Part shown: piece after piece, positions 1 through 6,052 of the stretch | How the letters are laid out: the number at the start of each line of letters is the position of its first letter | Numbering within the stretch: the first letter of the stretch is position 1 | Origin: CAYNYM01 sp964644375 | GTDB taxonomy: Bacteria; Desulfobacterota; DSM-4660; Desulfatiglandales; HGW-15 | Length of the DNA: 8,446 bases | NCBI GenBank assembly: GCA_964644375.1 | Contig: CAZXWJ010000191.1 | Location: 1 to 8,446, forward strand | Reading direction: 5' to 3' | Made by a program: the position numbers and the translations under genes | Notes under the pieces: model-generated | The model's input: the letters and a program-made list of their open reading frames with translations, nothing else | Databases searched by the model: none | What the model was told of the DNA's origin: nothing

Positions 1-755
1 TGGTGGCAACCCTTCAAACCTATGGGATTGAAAGGGCGGTTGAACTTGCAGAGGGGGTAGGGGACTACATCAGGCGGACCCAGGAAAATAAAGTCCCGGA
101 GGTCGATCGATTACATGCCCAATTGTATGCGAAATGGCTCAGGGAAATTCTCGACCGGGAGAATGCCGGTAATGGGTGGGCGGTGCACAAGAGGGCCAAG
201 GCCTATTTTCCCGATAATCCGGAAATCCACCTGTTGGGCGTGGAATTGTCCCTGGCCGAGGGAAATTGGCAAGAAGCACGAAGATTGCTCGAGATGATAG
301 CGTATCCTGAATCCCTGGTGGACAGGGCAAGGATCCTGAATACCCGTATCAATGCATATCGGGAAGAAGAAAATAAAATCATGGTCCGGTTCAGCCCGGG
401 CTCGAGGCAGATTCCCCTGAAGACCATCCTCAACGGGTCCCTTGATCAGGCCTTCGTCCTGGATACGGGTTCCTCTATGGTCACCATCCCTTACGCGACC
501 GCCGAGGCCCTGGGTATCGAGATCGGCCCGGAAAATCCGGAGAGAATGATCGTAACGGCCGGGGGGACCAAATCGGCCAAGGTGGTGCGACTCTCTTCTA
601 TCGAACTCGGGGACTGGATCGTATATGATGTCGCGGCATTGGTCCTGGACATACCGGAAAAACCGGGCTTGGGGCTTTTGGGGTTGAACTATCTGAATCG
701 GTTCTGGGTGGAGATCAACCAGGAGAAAGGTGTTCTTTCATTGAAACCGAGATAA
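1..755 (+). CDS. Retropepsin-like aspartic protease with N-terminal TPR-like segment (5' partial)
   Basis: The reading frame is open to the left edge, so the true start is probably outside; a GTG at position 3 is only the first start-like codon. Numbering from it gives 250 residues. Residues about 59-99 form a TPR-like helical pair (a run of A/E/L/R with a GNWQEARRLL segment). Residues about 127-250 have the clan AA retroviral-type aspartic protease pattern: strand, then LDTGSS with catalytic Asp154, Thr155 and Gly156, the following ALGIE, a flap-like AGGT segment, and the hydrophobic GLLGLNYLNRF box before the last strand. Such single-lobe proteases act as dimers. TPR plus DTG proteins are common in proteobacteria but mostly uncharacterised, and their substrates are unknown. 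No signal peptide can be judged because the N-terminus is missing. Family is confident, function is not. Confidence 0.85.
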   Translation, partial: VATLQTYGIERAVELAEGVGDYIRRTQENKVPEVDRLHAQLYAKWLREILDRENAGNGWAVHKRAKAYFPDNPEIHLLGVELSLAEGNWQEARRLLEMIAYPESLVDRARILNTRINAYREEENKIMVRFSPGSRQIPLKTILNGSLDQAFVLDTGSSMVTIPYATAEALGIEIGPENPERMIVTAGGTKSAKVVRLSSIELGDWIVYDVAALVLDIPEKPGLGLLGLNYLNRFWVEINQEKGVLSLKPR

Positions 756-975
756 GGGGGCGCAGGCACCTGAAACTGCCACCTTATTCGCCCTCACCCC
801 AATCTCTGGCGCCTTCGCCGCCAGTGGAGGGGTGTTCGTTCCTCCATTCCGTTCTTTAGCGAGCCGGACATCTCATACCTGCCGGTGATCAGAGACTGCC
901 CTGAATTCGGACATGACAGGTCAATGAGCCAATGGATTTAGGGTTTCTGTGGCCTTCGACATGTCGCCGTCTTCT
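756..975. other. Intergenic spacer between convergent genes
   Basis: The 220 bases lie between the stop of the protease gene (+) and the stop of the PEP-CTERM-like gene (-). The one structure I see is the hairpin at 795-834, listed separately. No T-tract terminator is evident for either gene, and no ORF with a ribosome binding site is seen. Confidence 0.6.
795..834. repeat. Two-tier hairpin downstream of the protease gene
   Basis: Outer arms CACCCC (795-800) and GGGGTG (829-834) and inner arms CTGGCG (806-811) and CGCCAG (819-824) are each perfectly complementary. They are separated by a small internal loop (AATCT/TGGA) and closed by a 7-base loop. No T-run follows on either strand, so it is not a classical intrinsic terminator. 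It could be a Rho-assisted 3' end stem serving both convergent genes, or a REP-like palindrome. Confidence 0.5.
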
Positions 976-1560
976 CTATGTCGTGGCCCGTCTTCTTCTC
1001 CTGATACCCGCAAGACCCAACAAGCCCGAACCCAGGAGAAGAAGGGATGCCGGCACGGGGGCGTGGGCCGTTTCTATCGTCAGGATGATGCCGTTGTTAA
1101 AGAAAAAACAATCAGGATCAAAGCCTAGTCCGAAATTCCCGTCCGACAGGTAGACCGACAAGGCACTGAGTTCGGATGCATCGAAATCATACGTGATGTT
1201 CTGTGGCTGGGTGGAAAGGTCTATCCAATGGTCCAGGAGAATTCCCTTTCCCTCGAAGTAGTCCCCTGCACCCTGATCGTCCGTAGCCTTCTGCACACCT
1301 GCCGGGTTATCCTCCAGGATGTGGACCCACAAATCGTTGGCCTCGTTGGTCCAATTTTTTATGTCACCAAAAAACAGGGAGGCGCTCTCGATTCCTTCGT
1401 GATCAGGAATCGTCCAATCAATGCCCCAGGTGTAATAAAACCCATGCTCCAGTTCCGACAGCTCGGGAGGGTTGAAAATCGGATAGGTCGCGGCCCCGGC
1501 AAGGGGCACTGAGACCGACAGAAATAGCGTAACCAGACAGGCTGTAAGAATTTTATTCAT
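976..1560 (-). CDS. Exported PEP-CTERM/VPxP-type sorting-signal protein
   Basis: The protein has 194 residues. ATG at 1560 follows AGGAG with a 6-base spacer. Residues 1-23 are a Sec signal peptide (Lys3, a hydrophobic core, AGA before a predicted cut at Ala24). The C-terminus is a tripartite sorting signal: APVPA (167-171), a hydrophobic helix about 172-186 containing GSGLLGLAGI, then five Arg (187-191). By family knowledge, such tails are cut by an exosortase and the protein reaches the cell surface or biofilm matrix; the motif here is nearer the VPxPA variant than canonical VPEP. The mature part is acidic and aromatic-rich, probably beta-sandwich, with a DGNFGLGFDPDC stretch (140-151) containing the only mature Cys. 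I do not recognise a named domain there. It sits alone, away from any exosortase or exopolysaccharide gene, and a sigma-54-type promoter precedes it. It could be an adhesive surface protein; that is inference. Confidence 0.85.
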   Translation of the reverse strand: MNKILTACLVTLFLSVSVPLAGAATYPIFNPPELSELEHGFYYTWGIDWTIPDHEGIESASLFFGDIKNWTNEANDLWVHILEDNPAGVQKATDDQGAGDYFEGKGILLDHWIDLSTQPQNITYDFDASELSALSVYLSDGNFGLGFDPDCFFFNNGIILTIETAHAPVPASLLLLGSGLLGLAGIRRRRRATT

Positions 1561-1581
1561 GAGAGAATCTCCTCGACTTGG

Positions 1582-1609
1582 CGTTCCGGAGGAACGATTT
1601 TTATTTTAT
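1582..1609 (+). terminator. Inverted repeat with T-tract in the leader of the PEP-CTERM-like gene
   Basis: CGTTCC (1582-1587) and GGAACG (1591-1596) are perfect arms around GGA, followed on the + strand by a T-rich run (1597-1609). Read on +, it looks like a short intrinsic terminator that would stop transcription coming out of the antisense side of the gene. Read on -, it is a 6-bp hairpin inside the mRNA leader, about 21 bases before the start codon, with its loop away from the Shine-Dalgarno. The sequence does not decide which role is real. Confidence 0.4.
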
Positions 1610-1631
1610 CGGCAACTACCTCTCGGTATAA

Positions 1632-1647
1632 TGCATGATGCGTGCCC
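1632..1647 (-). promoter_or_regulatory. Sigma-54 (-24/-12) promoter for the PEP-CTERM-like gene
   Basis: On the minus strand the sequence reads GGGCACG-CATC-ATGCA. Against the consensus TGGCACG-N4-TTGCW it matches all but two bases (the first T and the first T of the -12 box), with the invariant GG and GC exactly 10 bases apart. Transcription would start near 1621, leaving a leader of about 60 bases to the ATG at 1560. In other bacteria some PEP-CTERM genes are switched on by the PrsK/PrsR two-component pair with RpoN, which agrees with this promoter type; no regulator gene is in the window. Confidence 0.75.
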
Positions 1648-2118
1648 GAGTGGTTGGAACCGGGGATATCTCGGTTATCGCCGATCCCTTCAGATTGGAT
1701 GGGAGGCTGATTAGCCCCTTTTTAAAAGGCATTTGGGCGGTATGGCCCTAGTTGCGACAAGGTCGATCAGGCGATTTTCCTTTGAAAAAAAGGCGTTCAG
1801 TTCCGAAAGGGTTGTCGGTGTGTAATACTTTGCAACCTTGAATTGCATGCCTTTTTCATATTGTGGAAGTGATTTACATACCGGCGCTCGCAGAAGGTTC
1901 AAACCCTGATTCTCCGTGAAGGTTTACTCTTTTGAAACGCATTGAGGTCTGGACGGGTCATCTTGATCTCTTTACAAATCTTCCGAAAATGGTGGCCGTA
2001 AATCGCAAGTGTAACGGTCAGAGAGAAGATCTGAGGGCGGTGAAGCAGGGTCCAGAGCAGGGGCTTCCAATTTAATCCGAGAGATCCTGTATTATTTTAC
2101 TTGACAAAGGAGGCGAGT
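1648..2118. other. Long spacer between divergent genes
   Basis: This stretch lies between the sigma-54 element and the start of the MaoC-like gene. It holds a bulged dyad at 1663-1688 (GGGA-tatc-TCGG, six bases, CCGA-TCCC) upstream of the sigma-54 promoter. A 13-base AT palindrome, CCTTTTTAAAAGG, lies near 1717-1729. The only sizeable ORF (minus strand, 1711-1902) starts with TTG, has no Shine-Dalgarno and resembles nothing I know. A weak sigma-70-like pair (TTCCAA about 2065, TATTAT at 2090-2095, 19-base spacer) may serve the next gene. Otherwise I see nothing. Confidence 0.5.
2107..2113 (+). promoter_or_regulatory. Shine-Dalgarno fixing the MaoC-like start at 2119
   Basis: AAGGAGG ends five bases before the ATG at 2119. 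An in-frame TTG at 2101 would place this site inside the coding region and has no ribosome binding site of its own, so 2119 is preferred. Confidence 0.85.
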
Positions 2119-2559
2119 ATGGCGAACCACTACGAGGAGGACAGTTGGAGAAGACCTGTTCAGAAGATGGAGGTGGGGGACAGGCTGAACACCAAATCGC
2201 GCGTTATCACCAGGACCGAAATGGAGTTGTTCGCCCTTCTCGGCGGGGACACCGCCGACCAGTTTTTGAGTGAACGGGCTGCCCGGGAGAGCGGCTGGAA
2301 GAACCAATTGGTGCCGGGATTGTGCACCCTCAACATCGCTTACGGCCTCCTCATCCAGGCCGGTTTCCTGAAGGATATCGTCGCCTATATTGGGACCGAT
2401 CGGATGCGGTTCTCGAACCCGGTTTACCCCGGGGACAGCATCCGGATGATCGTCGAGGTGACGGATAAGAAGAAGACGAACAAGGGCTGGATCTGTCAGT
2501 ACGATTGGACTATTCAAAACCAGGATGGCATAAACGTGGCCGGCGGACACAACACGTGA
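2119..2559 (+). CDS. MaoC-like hot-dog fold protein with altered hydratase motif
   Basis: The product has 146 residues, a single hot-dog domain of normal MaoC length. MaoC/(R)-enoyl-CoA hydratase features are visible: LFALLGGDTADQF (37-49), then ERAA and the downstream PGLCTLNIAYGLL (66-78), and the late RFSNPVYPGDSIRM strand (97-110) typical of these enzymes. The hydratase-2 signature G-D-x-N-P-(LIV)-H-x5-A aligns without gaps, but only the Asp (D44) is kept: Asn, Pro and the catalytic His become Ala, Asp and Phe49, and the usual HG(M/L) is PGL. The protein may therefore be a thioesterase-like, acyl-CoA-binding or otherwise non-hydratase member acting in acyl-CoA metabolism in the cytoplasm. 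It appears monocistronic, with its own terminator, so context gives no pathway. Family is fairly sure, activity unknown. Confidence 0.85.
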   Translation: MANHYEEDSWRRPVQKMEVGDRLNTKSRVITRTEMELFALLGGDTADQFLSERAARESGWKNQLVPGLCTLNIAYGLLIQAGFLKDIVAYIGTDRMRFSNPVYPGDSIRMIVEVTDKKKTNKGWICQYDWTIQNQDGINVAGGHNT

Positions 2560-2604
2560 CTCTTCAAGGCGGATTGAGGCTGCAGTTGGCACCCCTTTCC
2601 CATG

Positions 2605-2638
2605 AAGGCCGTGGTAGGATGCCGTGGCCTTTATTTTG
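2605..2638 (+). terminator. Intrinsic terminator of the MaoC-like gene
   Basis: AAGGCC (2605-2610) pairs with GGCCTT (2626-2631), and the stem continues inward for five further pairs including three G-T wobbles, giving 11 pairs with a 5-base loop. TATTTTG follows. It lies about 45 bases after the stop codon and separates this gene from the kinase gene. Confidence 0.75.
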
Positions 2639-2707
2639 TCGAATTCATCAAATTTCAAGGGATCATTGATTTTGCCGATATAGATTATGTGTGAAAATAT
2701 TACAGTC

Positions 2708-2714
2708 AAGGGGG
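2708..2714 (+). promoter_or_regulatory. Possible but badly spaced Shine-Dalgarno for the kinase
   Basis: AAGGGGG is the only purine-rich site before the kinase. It lies 13 bases from the TTG at 2728, longer than usual; a closer GGCGGA (2720-2725) leaves two bases. Together with the TTG, this suggests weak translation initiation or an unrecognised non-standard start. Confidence 0.35.
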
Positions 2715-2727
2715 CATTCGGCGGACA

Positions 2728-3633
2728 TTGGCTTCTATTTCAAAACTGAACCTGGACGATCTCATCGGCCGGAAGGTAGGCTCATCCACCCTTTTGAAAG
2801 AGATTGCACGGGGAGGCATGGGGGCCGTATTCGCGGCCTATCAAGGCACCCTCAAAAGGCAGATCGCCGTCAAAATTTTACCCAAATCTCTCATCACCCC
2901 GGCGACGGCCCAAATCTTCCAGCAGGAGGCGGAAGCCGCCGCCATCCTGTCGCATCCCAATATCATCCCCATTTATGAGGTCGGAGACACAGAGGAATTC
3001 CTTTTTTTTACCATGCAACTGGTAAGAGGCCAGTCACTTTCCTATTACATCAAAAAAGCACGTAAAAATGTGCTGCCTTCAAAGCGAACCCTGCCTCTGA
3101 AGGCAACCCTCGATATCCTGATCTGCGTGCTTGACGCCCTGGATTATGCCCACAAACAGGAAATCATTCACAGGGACATCAAGCCGGGGAATGTCCTCAT
3201 GGAAGGGCATACGGGCCGGCCCATCATCATGGATTTCGGAGTGGCTCAGGTGTCGAGAAGTTCCGACGAGGCCTCTTCCCTGATCGTGGGAACACCCATT
3301 TATATGCCCCCGGAGCAGATATTGAGCTCGGAGGTGGACGGGCGGGCGGATATCTATGCAGCCGGGACCATGCTTTTTGAGATGTTGATTCCGGGTCCGT
3401 TGTTTCCTGGCATGCATTCTATCCAGGATTTGCTCGCTCTGAAATTGAAACAAAAGAACCGGCTGTTTCCCAAAATGCCCTCTGAAATGAATAAAAAAGT
3501 CAACAAGGAGATGGATAAGATCCTTTTAAAGGCCCTTTCCTATGATCCGGATGAAAGATACGCTACGTCCGGTGAGTTCCGGGATAGACTGAAAAGGTAT
3601 AAAAATCGCAATTTTAACCAGGTCCCATACTAA
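2728..3633 (+). CDS. Pkn-type (Hanks) serine/threonine protein kinase
   Basis: This is a 301-residue cytoplasmic kinase that is almost entirely catalytic domain (about 18-292). Visible landmarks: a glycine loop ARGGMGAVF (27-35), ATP-anchoring Lys49 in AVKIL, a helix-C Glu at 67 or 69, the catalytic loop HRDIKPGN (148-155; base Asp150), DFG (169-171), an activation segment with Ser/Thr ending GTPIYMPPEQ (188-197; PPE in place of APE), Asp208 in DIY, and DERYAT near the end. All residues needed for phosphotransfer are present, so it should be active. There is no transmembrane helix and no PASTA, TPR or other sensor domain, unlike many bacterial relatives. The start is uncertain: no ATG precedes the glycine loop, and TTG at 2728 is the only ordinary start codon after an in-frame stop at 2692. 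The next gene, 223 bases downstream on the same strand, is a possible partner or substrate. Confidence 0.9.
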   Translation: MASISKLNLDDLIGRKVGSSTLLKEIARGGMGAVFAAYQGTLKRQIAVKILPKSLITPATAQIFQQEAEAAAILSHPNIIPIYEVGDTEEFLFFTMQLVRGQSLSYYIKKARKNVLPSKRTLPLKATLDILICVLDALDYAHKQEIIHRDIKPGNVLMEGHTGRPIIMDFGVAQVSRSSDEASSLIVGTPIYMPPEQILSSEVDGRADIYAAGTMLFEMLIPGPLFPGMHSIQDLLALKLKQKNRLFPKMPSEMNKKVNKEMDKILLKALSYDPDERYATSGEFRDRLKRYKNRNFNQVPY

Positions 3634-3856
3634 AATCGAAGACTTGCGAAAGGGGGGTGCAACAATTTGTTGTCGGCTCTCGGCATGAGCTTTTGACATC
3701 CATCGTCTATCTTTGAAAGCCGACCGCCGATTGTACCCACTCGAAGTCATTTATCCGGCATGGGGCCTTGGCATTCCTGCAGGTTGAGAGTCCCCCTATA
3801 GCGGCAGACCAGGGCCATGTCCCCGCGGCGTGGTTTCTTTACCGGGAAGGTGAATT
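3634..3856. other. Dyad-rich spacer or leader before the degenerate GGDEF gene
   Basis: The 223 bases contain a perfect 13-base odd palindrome, CAACAA-T-TTGTTG (3660-3672). A 7-base inverted repeat follows, GTCGGCT (3672-3678) with AGCCGAC (3718-3724), enclosing a small GCTC/GAGC hairpin. No T-tract terminator closes the kinase gene and no clear sigma-70 promoter is seen; TTGACA at 3694-3699 lacks a matching -10. It could be an mRNA leader, an operator region, or an intra-operon structure. Confidence 0.4.
3660..3672. promoter_or_regulatory. Operator-like 13-base palindrome
   Basis: CAACAATTTGTTG has two perfect 6-base half-sites around one central T. Its size suits a dimeric regulator site better than an RNA hairpin, because the loop would be too tight. 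No regulator is identified. Confidence 0.35.
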
Positions 3857-6052
3857 ATGAAAGAGGACGAAGCCAACAAACAGCAGCTTTCTCAATTCGG
3901 ACGCACGCTTTTGCTTGTGTTCAACCGTTCCTTCATGTACCAGGCCAACCACCCTTACCTCCAGGAATCGATCGAGGGCGTGCATGAGGCATTGCGAAAG
4001 CTCCTTATTAAATTGACCCCTCTGGTCTTTATCTTAAATCGTGAACAGTTCTATGTGGACGAAGAGCCTCTAGACCCCCGCATCAATGTAGATAGGATGG
4101 TGGCACATTTCAAGAAAACCGGTATCGAGTCCCTTTCATTCTATAAGGGTTTGGAGAAAAAAGAATTCCGTCTCTTCCTTGAAGTCGTGACATCCCTGAA
4201 CAAATACCCGGACGCTGAATCAATGAGCAAGGCCCTGTTCAGAAAAGGGGTCAATTTCATAAAAATCAATCATGTCTTTTATCAGAAAGTCTCCGCAGAC
4301 GATGAGATCGTGTCCCGTGATGCGCTTAAAAAAGTGACGCCGCAAATCATGGACGAGTCCCAGGCCAGGACAAAGCAGATGTTCATGGACACCGTCCTGG
4401 AAAGCGTGCTCATGGAGGAGTTTGCAAAGACCCTGAATCTTCAAAATCTGATGAAGCGCCCCAGTGGGCTGTCGAAAGACATGATTGCCGCCGACCTCAA
4501 CACGGCAAAGCAAAACGGCGACCAGGGCCAGAGCCCCGGCTTATTCCTGCTGAAGCAACTTGATGTCATTGACCAGGAAGTAGAAAAAAATCTTTCTGAA
4601 GGTGGCGACGTGGATTTGCCCGAGATGGCGAGTGCCCTCATTGAAATGAGAAAAAAGCTCGTTGAGGGCATTGAGGCCCAAAAGGCCCTGGGCATCGCCT
4701 ATTCGAATGAAGAAAAAATATATGGAAAAGCCAATGAGATCACGGATAAGATCCTTCTTAAGCTCATCAAGGAAGAATACAGGTCAGGCAAAATTACCGT
4801 TTCGCGGCTGGCTCAAATTTTACGGAGAATGATCCCCGAGGCCGAGGAACTCAAACGCCTGCTTCCCAAGATCAAGACCGCCCTTCTCGATGAAGGTATG
4901 GCACTGAATGAATACATGGGTTTGCTCCGGGAATTGGGGCGGGAACTTCAGAACGAGGAATTGGCCGGGATTCTGGCAGAGAGCTCAGAGGAGATCGGCA
5001 TTGAAGGAGAGGATATCATCAAGGAGGTCAAGGAAAATCCCGTCCAATCGGCCGAACTTCTTTACCTGGCATCCGAGATTCGCAAAGGGGGCGGCGATGA
5101 GAAGGCCTTGACCGATCTTCTCGTGGATTATGTGGAGCGGATCGGCTCGGAAGCGTCGCGGGATATCTCCCCGGAAGAGGGTTCGAAGGAAACACCGCAT
5201 CTCAACAATGTTTTTACGGAGGTCAAGTCCAAGCTTATCCAACACCTGGGAAAGATGGATATAAAAGACGATGTCCTCGCACGGTTGGAGGGAAGGCTCA
5301 ACCAGAGGATGGACGAGGTCCTGGACAAGATGAGACTGGAATGGGTCAAGTCTCAATCAGATCGCGATGAAAGCGAGCCTCCAAGACAATTGACCGTGCT
5401 GGAGACCCTGGAGCGCAGTGTAAGTGAAGAAGAACATCTTTGGGAAATTCTCGAAATGATCCGTTCGAAGGTCGATGCCCATGAAATCGACGAAAACGAT
5501 TTCGGGCAGATTTATTCGGAAATAAACAATCTGGATCGGTTGAGGGAATTGGATCAGTCCAAGAACGGTGCCCTGGCCGGCATTATGCGGGCTCAGGGCC
5601 TGATGACTCTTTTTGAAAAAGAGGTTGCAAAGTCAAAGCGTTACGGCACCCCTTTTTCCGCGCTGGGCTTTTCTCTTGTAAAGGCCCGGGCAAAAACCAA
5701 ACCGAAATCCGGGGCCATTACGAATCATGAGATCATGGATGCCCTGTTGTACAGATTGGCCGGGATCTTCAGGGACTCGGATGTCGTGGGTGAAATGCGA
5801 AAAAATAAACTGGTGGCCCTGTTGCCCATGACGCCTCAAGTGGAGGCAAAGGTAGCGCTGCGAAGGGCCTTGAAACATCTGCATCTCAAACCGATTGGTG
5901 TGGGGGGGGTTTTTCTTGATATAAAGGTCGCAGGTGTCGTGGCGGACGTCGATTTCGAAAAGAATCTCAGCGCGACGGCCTTTGCCGACCTCATTTCCAT
6001 CCAGCTCATGGACATGGCCACGAGGATCAGGAGCATTCACGGCTATTCGTAG
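3857..6052 (+). CDS. Large soluble signalling-type protein with degenerate GGDEF domain
   Basis: The protein has 731 residues. ATG at 3857 follows GGGAAGGTG at normal spacing. No signal peptide or membrane helix is seen. Residues about 10-145 form an N-terminal alpha/beta domain (FMYQANHPYL, then FILNREQFYVDEEPLD, then SLSFYKGLEKKEFRLFLEVV). It recalls domains seen at the N-terminus of other uncharacterised delta-proteobacterial signalling proteins. Residues about 150-575 are highly charged and helical (Glu/Lys/Leu-rich, probable coiled coils). The C-terminus (about 583-715) has the layout of a GGDEF domain: FEKEVAKSKRYGTPFSAL at its start, and RDSDVVGEM (639-647) where active enzymes have R-x-S-D-x-V-A-R-L. 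The five signature positions 648-652 are RKNKL instead of GGDEF, followed by the normal VALLP strand. It therefore should not make cyclic-di-GMP; it may bind a partner or act as a scaffold, possibly for the upstream kinase. Fold call is good, role unknown. Confidence 0.8.
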   Translation: MKEDEANKQQLSQFGRTLLLVFNRSFMYQANHPYLQESIEGVHEALRKLLIKLTPLVFILNREQFYVDEEPLDPRINVDRMVAHFKKTGIESLSFYKGLEKKEFRLFLEVVTSLNKYPDAESMSKALFRKGVNFIKINHVFYQKVSADDEIVSRDALKKVTPQIMDESQARTKQMFMDTVLESVLMEEFAKTLNLQNLMKRPSGLSKDMIAADLNTAKQNGDQGQSPGLFLLKQLDVIDQEVEKNLSEGGDVDLPEMASALIEMRKKLVEGIEAQKALGIAYSNEEKIYGKANEITDKILLKLIKEEYRSGKITVSRLAQILRRMIPEAEELKRLLPKIKTALLDEGMALNEYMGLLRELGRELQNEELAGILAESSEEIGIEGEDIIKEVKENPVQSAELLYLASEIRKGGGDEKALTDLLVDYVERIGSEASRDISPEEGSKETPHLNNVFTEVKSKLIQHLGKMDIKDDVLARLEGRLNQRMDEVLDKMRLEWVKSQSDRDESEPPRQLTVLETLERSVSEEEHLWEILEMIRSKVDAHEIDENDFGQIYSEINNLDRLRELDQSKNGALAGIMRAQGLMTLFEKEVAKSKRYGTPFSALGFSLVKARAKTKPKSGAITNHEIMDALLYRLAGIFRDSDVVGEMRKNKLVALLPMTPQVEAKVALRRALKHLHLKPIGVGGVFLDIKVAGVVADVDFEKNLSATAFADLISIQLMDMATRIRSIHGYS

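Noticed and set aside
932..1512. Plus-strand ORFs opposite the PEP-CTERM-like gene
   Set aside because: The minus-strand gene has a signal peptide, sorting tail, Shine-Dalgarno and promoter; the plus-strand frames have none of these.
1711..1902. 63-codon minus-strand ORF in the long spacer
   Set aside because: It starts with TTG, has no Shine-Dalgarno, its only internal ATG leaves 45 codons with a weak site, and the product resembles no family I know. It could be a decayed remnant but cannot be supported.
1990..2010. TGGCCG...CGCAAG as a sigma-54 promoter for the MaoC-like gene
   Set aside because: The GG to GC spacing is one base too short and the gene start is more than 100 bases away.
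2587..2602. TGGCAC resembling a sigma-54 -24 box before the kinase
   Set aside because: At the correct spacing the -12 positions are CC instead of GC, and the intrinsic terminator follows immediately.
2092..2709. 205-codon minus-strand ORF opposite the MaoC-like gene
   Set aside because: It is a shadow of the coding strand: it covers a clearly recognisable MaoC-like gene, reads through its terminator, and has no recognisable domain.
3694..3720. TTGACA as a -35 box before the degenerate GGDEF gene
   Set aside because: No -10-like hexamer lies 16-18 bases downstream.
5633..6040. 135-codon minus-strand ORF opposite the GGDEF-fold region
   Set aside because: It is antisense to a well-supported domain and has a random, His/Arg/Pro-rich composition.
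5700..6052. Active diguanylate cyclase at the C-terminus of the large protein
   Set aside because: The signature positions read RKNKL, so the metal- and GTP-binding residues are missing; only the fold is supported.
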